From the NCBI GenBank assembly GCA_002254285.1, contig NIUZ01000156.1, positions 1 to 5,097 on the forward strand: DNA of 5,097 nucleotides. The letters run 5' to 3'. The number at the start of each line of letters is the position of its first letter. Within the stretch, counting starts at the first letter, position 1. The stretch is from Bacteroidetes bacterium 4572_112 (GTDB taxonomy: Bacteria > Bacteroidota > Bacteroidia > Bacteroidales > UBA1556). Below the pieces are notes generated by a model, which was given only the letters and a program-made list of their open reading frames with translations, had not been told where the DNA came from and made no database searches. Shown piece by piece: positions 1-5,097 of the stretch. The position numbers and the translations under genes are program-made.

Positions 1-1290
1 CTGTAGCTCAATATAAAAATCGTCACCAAATACTCGCTTGAATTTCTGTGCTGCTTTCTCAGCCTCTTCGTAGGTTGATGTAGTAAGTTTTTTTGAAATT
101 TCACCACCCAAACAAGCTGATGTAGCTATAATGTTTTCGTGGTATTTTTCTAATAACTCCCAGTCAATCTTTGGTTTATGATAAAATCCTTCGGAAAATG
201 CTAAACTGGATAATCTCATTAGATTTTTATATCCAGCCTCATTTTTAGCCAGAAGAATTAGGTGATAATTGCCTTTATTTGCAGGATTCTTATCATGGCG
301 GGAATTTAAAGCCACATATGCTTCCATTCCCAAAATTGGTTTTATTCCCGCTTTTGTAAGCGAATTATGAAAATCCTTAACACCATACATATTACCATGA
401 TCGGTAATTGCTACAGCAGTTTGCCCGTCTTTCTTAGCTTTGTCACCAATCATTTTCACTTTTGTCATTCCATCTAAAATAGAATACTGAGTATGCACGT
501 GCAAATGTGTAAATGGAGGGATTTCGTCATCCTTGAAAGGAATCTGATTATTAAGGAATTCGGAAACTATATCACTTTCTTTTTCTTCTACGCTTTCACT
601 TTCCGTAATTTCCTCTTCGCTATATGGCTGAGTATTAAGTCCAATTGCTTTTATTGGATTTGGATTAGCTTCTTTAAACTTTTTAAGCTCCTCAGCCGAT
701 ATTTGCAATGTAGTAATGCTAATAACGGATATTCTAATGAGTTCCAAAAAGCAACGAGTAGTAGCTTCCACATCCGCTGCAGCATTATGAGCTTCTTCAA
801 AATTTACTCCAAAAAGTTTTTCGTGAAGTTGTTGAAGTTTAGGATATTTAAAGCCTTTTCCTCGCCCTGGGATTGCACAAAATGCCGTAGATAGCTTCAT
901 GGTATCAATACTGCCAATCTTTTCTGTGGGGCTTATAATTTGCTTACGATAGAATTCTGCACCAATTATGTTATTGTCAAATTCAACATTATGACCAACC
1001 ACGAATTTACAATTTGCCACCGACTCATTAAACTCTTTAAGAACAGTAATCAAATCTACACCTTGCTTCTTCGCCCTTTCGGTGGTAATACCGTGAACCT
1101 TTACAGTTTCGTAAGGTATTTCGTATCCTTCGGGCTTAATAATATAGTTCTTTACCTCCAGCAGTTTACCATTTATATCATGCACCTGCCAAGCAAGTTG
1201 TACCATTCGTGGCCAGTTATCGCTATCGCTAATTGGGGCATTATAACTCTTTGGTAATCCGGTGGTTTCGGTATCGAATATTAAATACAT
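1..1290 (-). CDS. dnaE: DNA polymerase III subunit alpha with fused N-terminal 3'-5' exonuclease (5' part of gene, truncated by window edge)
   Basis: Replicative DNA polymerase catalytic subunit; only the first 430 residues are in the window and the frame stays open to position 1. The start ATG (1288-1290) directly precedes the first exonuclease motif, so no upstream start is needed. Residues 1-180 form a DEDDh (DnaQ/epsilon-type) exonuclease: Exo I FDTETTG at 5-11 (D6, E8), Exo II GHNVEFD at 99-105 (D105), Exo III HNAAAD at 168-173 (H168, D173). All catalytic residues are present, so proofreading activity is expected. Residues about 200-258 are a charged, Glu-rich linker. The PHP domain starts near 262 with HLHVHTQYS (metal-ligand type HxH, H264/H266), then TDHGN at 296-300, and runs to the edge. 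The polymerase palm, fingers and OB fold must lie to the left. From memory, alpha subunits of about 1,400-1,500 residues with this fused domain occur in Bacteroidota. A PolC-type enzyme is less likely because in PolC the exonuclease is inserted inside the PHP domain. Confidence 0.95.
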   Translation of the reverse strand, partial: MYLIFDTETTGLPKSYNAPISDSDNWPRMVQLAWQVHDINGKLLEVKNYIIKPEGYEIPYETVKVHGITTERAKKQGVDLITVLKEFNESVANCKFVVGHNVEFDNNIIGAEFYRKQIISPTEKIGSIDTMKLSTAFCAIPGRGKGFKYPKLQQLHEKLFGVNFEEAHNAAADVEATTRCFLELIRISVISITTLQISAEELKKFKEANPNPIKAIGLNTQPYSEEEITESESVEEKESDIVSEFLNNQIPFKDDEIPPFTHLHVHTQYSILDGMTKVKMIGDKAKKDGQTAVAITDHGNMYGVKDFHNSLTKAGIKPILGMEAYVALNSRHDKNPANKGNYHLILLAKNEAGYKNLMRLSSLAFSEGFYHKPKIDWELLEKYHENIIATSACLGGEISKKLTTSTYEEAEKAAQKFKRVFGDDFYIELQ

Positions 1291-1465
1291 ATATACTATA
1301 TTATTTGTGTTGAATAAGGTTGGTAAAATTAAAAAAAAGAGAGCTATGAATTCCTATTGTTGATAAGTAATAATATTTTTGAAATGTAAGTTTTTAGCCT
1401 ATATATTCATTGAATTATATTGGGATTATTGTAAAGATTTAGTGAAAATATAATTATTTATACAT
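1291..1465. other. AT-rich intergenic region upstream of dnaE
   Basis: This is the left part of the 403-bp gap between dnaE (reading left) and the antitoxin gene (reading right). It must contain the dnaE promoter and leader. No exact TAnnTTTG box is visible on the minus strand; the nearest is TACATTTC (minus strand, 1381-1388), with one mismatch and no clear upstream partner, so it is not called. No open frame here looks like a gene. The rest of the gap holds repeat copy A and the toxin-antitoxin promoter. Confidence 0.5.
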
Positions 1466-1603
1466 CATGAACAAGCGTCTGTGTCGCTCGAAGCGACGCC
1501 GACGCTATGCTCTGTTCTGTGCAAGTGAGGGGATGCCTCCAAGTTCATTCCTGCAAAGGAATAGCGAAGACTTCTCTTGTAGCGAAGGCTTCTCTAATAA
1601 ACA
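1466..1603 (+). repeat. Dispersed structured repeat, copy A (138 bp)
   Basis: This is one of two long direct copies; the other is at 2405-2555. From CATG at 1466 to about 1547 it matches 2405-2486 with only about four or five substitutions. The copies then diverge around a 13-bp length difference and match again from ATAGCGAA to AATAAACA. The 5' part folds into a long hairpin at 1474-1506: outer stem AGCGTC/GACGCT, inner stem GTCGCT/AGCGAC, loop CGA. The 3' part holds two 16-bp direct units, 1562-1577 and 1580-1595, that differ at one base. The segment is clearly richer in G and C than its surroundings. No protein is convincing in any frame. It could be a non-autonomous mobile repeat (MITE- or REP-like) or a structured RNA; the sequence does not decide. 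Confidence 0.85.
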
Positions 1604-1651
1604 CTAATGATATTACATATATTGATAATTTTAATGCAATTAAATTTATAT

Positions 1652-1659
1652 TATCTTTG
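1652..1659 (+). promoter_or_regulatory. Candidate -7 promoter box of the toxin-antitoxin operon
   Basis: TATCTTTG matches the Bacteroidota -7 consensus TAnnTTTG at every fixed position. Initiation would fall near 1664-1668, giving a leader of roughly 25-30 nt before the antitoxin ATG at 1694. No good -33 TTTG is seen at the expected distance; the nearest TTG (1622-1624) is about 27 nt upstream. The box lies just outside repeat copy A, so the repeat itself need not supply the promoter. Confidence 0.55.
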
Positions 1660-1666
1660 CTCTACC

Positions 1667-1678
1667 AACAATATTGTT
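1667..1678. promoter_or_regulatory. Perfect 12-bp palindrome, possible operator for toxin-antitoxin autoregulation
   Basis: AACAATATTGTT is a perfect inverted repeat 8 bp downstream of the -7 box, at or just after the likely transcription start and 15 bp before the antitoxin ATG. Type II toxin-antitoxin complexes commonly repress their own promoter through such palindromes. The position fits; binding is inferred. Short AT-rich palindromes can also arise by chance. Confidence 0.4.
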
Positions 1679-1693
1679 TTAATAATTTTCGAT

Positions 1694-1921
1694 ATGGCTT
1701 TAATAACATTAAATATTCCAGAGAATAAAATCAGTTTCGTTAGAGAGCTTATTGATAAATTTGACTTCATTAAAATAGAAAAAGAAGATGTTAGTCTTGA
1801 GCTAACTGAAAAACAAAAGAATATTTTAAATGAACGCCTAGTAAATTATGAAAACAATCCTGATAGCTATCTTGATATGGATGAAGTAAAAGATAATCTT
1901 AAAAAGGACTATGGATTATAA
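1694..1921 (+). CDS. Putative type II antitoxin (75 aa)
   Basis: Small acidic protein directly upstream of, and overlapping, a RelE/ParE-type toxin gene; by position it should neutralise that toxin. The chosen start gives MALITLNIPENK; the frame is open further 5' to an ATG at 1607, but that extension would cross the likely promoter and translates to a Leu/Ile-rich stretch unlike a protein N-terminus. Residues 1-10 look like a beta strand, followed by a helix (about 11-25). The C-terminal half (LTEKQKNILNERL at 38-50, then NNPDSYLDMDEVKDNL at 54-69) resembles the toxin-wrapping tail of 'addiction module component' antitoxins. No well-known DNA-binding fold is obvious, so whether it binds the palindrome itself is open. 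Its stop overlaps the toxin start by 11 bp, which suggests translational coupling. Confidence 0.75.
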   Translation: MALITLNIPENKISFVRELIDKFDFIKIEKEDVSLELTEKQKNILNERLVNYENNPDSYLDMDEVKDNLKKDYGL

Positions 1922-2213
1922 AGTTAAGATTAGTCCAGAGGCTAATATTGAGATAAATGAAGCTATAAAATATTATAATGAAATAAACACAAAGCTAAGC
2001 TCAGAACTATTTAATATCTTATTTGATAACTTAGAATTCATAAAGAACAACCCATACAGTTTTACTATTAAACACCGAAATATTAGAGGATTACCTATTG
2101 AGAAGTATCCTTATGTGATATATTATTTTATAGACGAAATCCTTAAAACTGTGAATGTTATTTCTGTTTTCAATACCCATAAAGATCCTGATAAATGGGA
2201 GAAAAGAGTATAA
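1911..2213 (+). CDS. RelE/ParE superfamily toxin (100 aa)
   Basis: Complete small basic protein of typical length for this family (about 90-105 aa). N-terminal strand YKVKISPEA (3-11) is followed by two helices (about 12-27 and 29-46). The family core is visible: RGLPIEKYPYVIYYFID at 59-75, then a strand with VISVFNTHKDPDKW at 83-96, matching the usual 'R-x-x-P...Y-x-V-x-Y...H-x-x-R/K-D-P-x-x-W' pattern. RelE members cleave mRNA on the ribosome and ParE members inhibit gyrase; the motifs do not decide between them, and the C-terminal HKDPDKW form is commoner in ParE-like annotations. The ATG lies inside the antitoxin's last codons, preceded by an AAAAAGGA stretch that could act as a ribosome site. 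The operon ends at the terminator at 2277-2307. Confidence 0.85.
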   Translation: MDYKVKISPEANIEINEAIKYYNEINTKLSSELFNILFDNLEFIKNNPYSFTIKHRNIRGLPIEKYPYVIYYFIDEILKTVNVISVFNTHKDPDKWEKRV

Positions 2214-2276
2214 ATGGAATTAAAGATAATACCCTTTAAATAACAGATTTATTTTAATAATGATTTGTGCGTAAGC

Positions 2277-2307
2277 CCCCAATTAGTTTAACTTAATTGG
2301 GGTTTTT
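2277..2307 (+). terminator. Intrinsic terminator of the toxin-antitoxin operon
   Basis: A perfect 9-bp stem, CCCCAATTA (2277-2285) with TAATTGGGG (2294-2302), closes an 8-nt loop and is followed at once by TTTTT (2303-2307). It starts 63 bp after the toxin stop. The opposite strand has no matching U-run, so it works in the plus direction only. Confidence 0.85.
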
Positions 2308-2360
2308 GCTTGCTATATAGCATCACGCGATAAAATTGACGCGGTAGCTGGAGAGGGCAA

Positions 2361-2400
2361 GGAATAACGAAATCTTATCTTAGAGCGAAGGCTTCTGTGA
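2361..2400 (+). repeat. Partial, degenerate copy of the repeat's 3' end
   Basis: The 40 bases align without gaps to 1558-1597 of copy A with about 32 matches, including the block GCGAAGGCTTCT. The preceding bases (GCAAGGAATA) also resemble copy A (GCAAAGGAATA). Only the tail of the unit is present, and it directly abuts the head of copy B. This makes it either the worn end of an earlier tandem unit or the edge of a deletion. Confidence 0.65.
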
Positions 2401-2404
2401 GCAG

Positions 2405-2555
2405 CATGGACAAGCGTCAGTGTCGCTCGAAGCGACGCCGACGCTATGCTCTGTTCTGAGCAAGTGAGGGGATGCCTCCAAGTTCACCCCTTCACTGCAT
2501 GGTGAGTTAGAAATAGCGAAACCTTCTCTTGGAGCGAAGGCTTCGCTAATAAACA
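2405..2555 (+). repeat. Dispersed structured repeat, copy B (151 bp)
   Basis: Same orientation as copy A, 939 bp further on at the 5' end. The 33-nt hairpin is conserved at 2413-2445, and here a further outer pairing AGCAT (2403-2407) with ATGCT (2446-2450) extends it across a 5-nt bulge. A second possible stem pairs AGTGAGGGG (2464-2472) with CCCCTTCACT, with one bulged base. The 13 extra bases relative to copy A include a small TCAC/GTGA hairpin (2492-2505). The tail contains a perfect 15-bp palindrome-with-centre, AGCGAAG-G-CTTCGCT (2533-2547), which has one mismatch in copy A. No protein is convincing. Confidence 0.85.
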
Positions 2556-2598
2556 TCCAAAAGTGAGGTCGATGTTGTATTTTATTGCAAGCAAGTAC

Positions 2599-2623
2599 AA
2601 ATCAATAAGTAAAGTATTGATTT
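2599..2623. repeat. AT-rich perfect inverted repeat (hairpin)
   Basis: AAATCAATA (2599-2607) and TATTGATTT (2615-2623) are perfect complements around a 7-nt spacer. A second inverted pair, TCAGCA/TGCTGA, follows close by (about 2626-2667) and ends in a T-run. No gene ends here, so a terminator role has no obvious client unless the repeat is transcribed. A regulatory site for the BFN promoter is another possibility. AT-rich DNA makes chance more likely. Confidence 0.4.
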
Positions 2624-2709
2624 AGTCAGCATTTTATATTGAATAATCTTCTTTAAAATATTGCTGATTTTTTAAAATCATTTGATGTTTTATAAACAAG
2701 GTTTTTTTG

Positions 2710-2717
2710 TAGTTTTG
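2710..2717 (+). promoter_or_regulatory. Candidate -7 promoter box of the BFN-nupG operon
   Basis: TAGTTTTG fits TAnnTTTG exactly and lies 35 bp before the BFN ATG, leaving a leader of roughly 25-30 nt. A TTTG at 2681-2684 could serve as the -33 element, although the 25-bp spacing is longer than usual. No other full match is seen close to the gene. Confidence 0.5.
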
Positions 2718-2752
2718 AACTCCTTTTTTAATTAATCGACAATTATTATAAT

Positions 2753-3328
2753 ATGTCAAAGCAATTACTAAATATAGTTGGAATATCATCGAGCAACTTG
2801 CAATCTAATTCGTTTGCATTAATACTTGAAGTAGAATCTACTAAACAGCGCATTCCCATTATTATAGGTCCAGCAGAAGCTCAATCAATAGCCATTGAAA
2901 TGGAAGGAATGGCCACAAGTAGACCATTGACTCATGACCTATTAAAAAACATACTTAACACCTTTGAAGTTAAGCTTATTGAAGTGTATATTAATAAATT
3001 TAGAGAAGGAGTTTTTTACTCAACTTTAGTTTTATTGAATGGCGATCAGCAAGTGGAGATTGACTCAAGAACATCGGATGCTGTGGCTTTGGCTGTAAGA
3101 ATGGAAGCTCCAATTTATGCTAATGATTTGGTTATTAAGGAAACAGCAATGTCAGCAGATATAAGTATTGATGAAGATACTGACGATATTTTTGATGATG
3201 ATATTGAAGAAGAGGATGAAATGAGTATTGAGGAGTTAGAAGCTCTATTACAACATCTTATTGAAGATGAAAATTACGAAGAAGCATCTAAAATTAGAGA
3301 TGAAATAAATTTAAGAAAACAAGAATAG
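2753..3328 (+). CDS. Bifunctional nuclease (BFN, DUF151) family protein with C-terminal UvrB/UvrC motif
   Basis: Complete 191-aa protein. Residues 1-132 are the BFN/DUF151 domain: strand-rich start, IGPAEAQSIA at 38-47, RPLTHDL at 57-63, and the family signature IDSRTSDAVALAVR at 103-116. Plant members were reported to have both DNase and RNase activity; the biochemical role of bacterial members is poorly defined, so nuclease activity is family-level inference. Residues 138-156 are a very acidic linker (Asp/Glu in most positions). Residues 157-189 match a UVR motif (helix-turn-helix with EDENYEEASKIRDEI), as used by UvrB/UvrC for protein contact. This domain order is usual for Bacteroidota homologues. 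There is no signal peptide, so it is cytoplasmic. Its stop is 7 bp before the nupG start, so the two are almost certainly co-transcribed. Confidence 0.9.
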   Translation: MSKQLLNIVGISSSNLQSNSFALILEVESTKQRIPIIIGPAEAQSIAIEMEGMATSRPLTHDLLKNILNTFEVKLIEVYINKFREGVFYSTLVLLNGDQQVEIDSRTSDAVALAVRMEAPIYANDLVIKETAMSADISIDEDTDDIFDDDIEEEDEMSIEELEALLQHLIEDENYEEASKIRDEINLRKQE

Positions 3329-3335
3329 AAGATAT

Positions 3336-4589
3336 ATGAGCTTAAAACTACGATTAATAATAATGAATTTCCTCCAGTTTTTTATCTGGGGTGCATGGCT
3401 GATTACTGTTGGAAGCTTCTGGTTTCAGAATAAAGGTTGGTCAGGAACTGAGTTTGGTGCTATATTTTCTACCATGGGAATTGCATCATTATTTATGCCA
3501 GCAATAGCTGGTATCATTGCTGATAGATGGATAAATGCCGAGCGATTATTAGGATTATTTCATTTAATAGGAGCAGGACTTCTATTTTATCTTCCCAATG
3601 TTGATTCGCCAACGGCTTTCTTTTGGGTGATGATGGCTAATATGGTGGTTTATATGCCAACCATTTCCTTATCTATAACAGTAGCTTATTCTTCACTGAA
3701 TAAGGCAAATATGGATATTATTACAACTTATCCGCCAATTAGAGTATATGGTACCATTGGCTTTATAATTGCTATGTGGACTGTAAGTTTATTGAAAATT
3801 GAAACCTCTGCAGCTCAATTTTATGTGGCTTCGGCGGCTTCGGTAATTTTAGGAATATATTCATTCTCTTTACCAAAATGCGATGTAAATCCTAATCCAG
3901 AAAGCAAATCATTGGTTGATATATTAGGACTTAAGGCATTTACTCTGTTCAAGAACTCAAAAATGGCAATGTTCTTTGTTTTCTCAATGTTATTGGGAGC
4001 TTCATTACAACTTACAAATATGTATGGAGATACTTTCTTACATGATTTTGCTAAAATTCCAGAGTATAAAGACCTATTGGTTATTGAATATCCTGCAATT
4101 GTGATGTCGATATCGCAAATCTCAGAAACATTATTTATCCTTGCTATCCCTTTCTTTTTACGTAGATTCGGAATTAAGAAAGTAATGCTAATGAGTATGG
4201 TTGCTTGGGTATTGCGCTTTGGTTTATTCGGAATAGGTAATCCAGCCGAAGGCTTAGTACTTATTATTGCTTCAAATATTATCTACGGAATGGCATTCGA
4301 TTTCTTTAATATCTCAGGTTCATTATTTGTAGAAAGTCAAACAGACTCTTCAATAAGAGCAAGTGCTCAGGGAGTATTTATGATGATGACAAATGGTTTT
4401 GGAGCTATATTTGGCAGTTGGGCAAGTGGTTTATTAATCGATAATTACTTTACAACTAGCGAAGGAAATCTTATGTGGAGCGATATATGGCTAACTTTTG
4501 CCGCTTACTCATTAGTAATTGCTGTATTATTTGCTATTTTCTTCAAGCATAAGCATAATCCTGATGAAGTTGCTAATGTTAACCATTAA
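3336..4589 (+). CDS. nupG: Nucleoside permease, NupG/XapB-type nucleoside:H+ symporter (MFS)
   Basis: Complete 417-aa inner-membrane protein, essentially the length of E. coli NupG (418 aa), with 12 predicted membrane helices from residue 8 to 404. It aligns along its whole length with E. coli NupG: FLQFFIWGAWL (13-23), PPIRVYGTIGFIIAMW (133-148), FSMLLGASLQLTNMYG (216-231), SISQISETLFIL (258-269) and FDFFNISGS (321-329). Residues I recall as nucleoside contacts in the E. coli structure are all kept: R136, T140, F143, Q225, N228, Q261, E264, with Y317 and D322 one position shifted. It should import purine and pyrimidine nucleosides with protons. XapB (xanthosine) is a close paralogue, so exact substrate range is not settled. 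It is the second gene of an operon with the BFN gene. The start follows the BFN stop by 7 bp and matches the E. coli N-terminus (MxLKLxL). Confidence 0.95.
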   Translation: MSLKLRLIIMNFLQFFIWGAWLITVGSFWFQNKGWSGTEFGAIFSTMGIASLFMPAIAGIIADRWINAERLLGLFHLIGAGLLFYLPNVDSPTAFFWVMMANMVVYMPTISLSITVAYSSLNKANMDIITTYPPIRVYGTIGFIIAMWTVSLLKIETSAAQFYVASAASVILGIYSFSLPKCDVNPNPESKSLVDILGLKAFTLFKNSKMAMFFVFSMLLGASLQLTNMYGDTFLHDFAKIPEYKDLLVIEYPAIVMSISQISETLFILAIPFFLRRFGIKKVMLMSMVAWVLRFGLFGIGNPAEGLVLIIASNIIYGMAFDFFNISGSLFVESQTDSSIRASAQGVFMMMTNGFGAIFGSWASGLLIDNYFTTSEGNLMWSDIWLTFAAYSLVIAVLFAIFFKHKHNPDEVANVNH

Positions 4590-4610
4590 AATACATTATA
4601 TTAATAGTTT

Positions 4611-5097
4611 ATGCGTAATTTAGTTTTATTAAGTGGGTTATTGATTATTTTGGTTTTTTCTTCTTGCAAAAAAGACAATCATGGTGAATTAGAATTGAAA
4701 GGTCGAGTTGTGACTAATGGTACTAATGATGCTGTTCGTATTTCTACAAATATAGGTAATCCACATGTAGATGTGTATATAATTAATATGATTTCGTATC
4801 AAGAACGACTTATTGCATCAACTAAAACTGATGATAATGGTTATTTTTCACTCAAAGTAGATTTATTTGATCTTATTTCCGATAGAGAAAAGCGTAGTTA
4901 TGAAGATGAGCATACCAAATTTTATTATGAAGTGTCTAATTTAGATACTACATTTTATTTTCGATATCCGCATTGGTATGGACGTCTGATGACTTTTGGA
5001 CTTAATGAACTTAATGTTGGAGATGATAAAGAATTATTAATAGGAGTAGATGCTATGTCATATACTCGTTTTAGGCTTATTAATACTAGTACATCAG
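4611..5097 (+). CDS. Putative lipoprotein with carboxypeptidase-regulatory-like beta domain (3' end outside window)
   Basis: The first 162 codons are present and the frame is open to the right edge. The N-terminus is a lipoprotein signal: MR, hydrophobic core (residues 4-16), lipobox FSSC with the lipidated Cys at 19, then KKDN. The mature protein begins with ELKGRVVT (28-35) and later TDDNGYFSL (73-81), the pattern of the transthyretin-like carboxypeptidase-regulatory fold common in Bacteroidota envelope proteins. The following region is rich in Tyr, Phe and Asp (TKFYYEVSNLDTTFYFRYP, 98-116). It starts 21 bp after the nupG stop with no terminator between them, so read-through is likely. No close named family is recognised, so function is unknown; location in the cell envelope is the safe statement. 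Confidence 0.75.
   Translation, partial: MRNLVLLSGLLIILVFSSCKKDNHGELELKGRVVTNGTNDAVRISTNIGNPHVDVYIINMISYQERLIASTKTDDNGYFSLKVDLFDLISDREKRSYEDEHTKFYYEVSNLDTTFYFRYPHWYGRLMTFGLNELNVGDDKELLIGVDAMSYTRFRLINTSTS

Larger units (their letters stand above)
2214..2752. other. Gene-free 539-bp region between toxin gene and BFN gene
   Basis: No believable coding frame is seen on either strand. It contains the toxin operon terminator (2277-2307), a short stretch with a perfect palindrome GCTATATAGC, the partial repeat (2361-2400), repeat copy B (2405-2555), an AT-rich hairpin (2599-2623), and a candidate promoter for the downstream genes (2710-2717). Base composition changes sharply: the repeat segments are GC-richer and the final 190 bp are very AT-rich. 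Confidence 0.6.

Noticed and set aside
493..1257. Plus-strand open frames opposite dnaE (493-894 and 940-1257)
   Set aside because: They are antisense to a strongly supported coding region with all exonuclease motifs in the minus frame, and their translations are Phe/Ile-rich with no recognisable domain.
1358..1366. DnaA-box-like 9-mer (TTATCAACA on the minus strand) upstream of dnaE
   Set aside because: It has one mismatch to TTATCCACA, stands alone, and such a match is expected by chance in AT-rich DNA.
1607..1693. Longer antitoxin start at ATG 1607 (or 1634)
   Set aside because: The 29 extra residues overlap the -7 box and the palindrome and look like translated noncoding AT-rich DNA; the 1694 start gives a normal antitoxin length.
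1507..1728. 73-codon plus-strand frame starting inside repeat copy A
   Set aside because: It begins in the repeat, runs across the toxin-antitoxin promoter into the antitoxin gene in another frame, and the corresponding frame in copy B is not maintained through the 13-bp length difference.
1466..2555. Repeats as integron attC sites bracketing a cassette
   Set aside because: Size, hairpins, direct orientation and toxin-antitoxin cargo all fit loosely, but I cannot find the conserved GTTRRRY / RYYYAAC core pair in both copies, and no integrase is in the window.
1466..2555. CRISPR array
   Set aside because: Only two long copies about 0.9 kb apart with genes between them; no short regular repeats or spacers.

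Overview
The window looks like chromosomal DNA from a Bacteroidota species. It is AT-rich and its starts lack clear Shine-Dalgarno sequences. Two candidate promoters match the Bacteroidota -7 motif TAnnTTTG, the DnaE homologue carries an N-terminal proofreading domain, and a bifunctional-nuclease gene is paired with a nucleoside permease. Genus cannot be fixed from the sequence; a marine or gut Bacteroidales-type genome is a guess.

Layout. Positions 1-1290 (minus strand) hold the first 430 codons of a DNA polymerase III alpha subunit, with a DEDDh exonuclease domain fused ahead of the PHP domain; the gene runs off the left edge. Positions 1291-2752 form an accessory-looking island. A two-gene toxin-antitoxin operon (1694-2213) has a -7 box, a 12-bp palindrome that could be its operator, and an intrinsic terminator at 2277-2307. 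It sits between two direct copies of a structured, GC-richer repeat (1466-1603 and 2405-2555). A partial third copy of the repeat's 3' end lies at 2361-2400.

Positions 2753-4589 (plus strand) hold a tight pair: a BFN/DUF151 bifunctional-nuclease-family protein with an acidic linker and a UvrB/UvrC motif, then, after 7 bp, a full-length NupG-type nucleoside:H+ symporter. A lipoprotein gene starts 21 bp later at 4611 and runs off the right edge.

How the genes relate. The polymerase and the nuclease/permease pair diverge from the island and look like stable chromosomal genes. The pair suggests nucleic-acid breakdown or nucleoside salvage, but this is inferred from adjacency. The most unusual part of the window is the repeat-bracketed toxin-antitoxin module. 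The repeat resembles a non-autonomous, hairpin-forming dispersed element and encodes no convincing protein.
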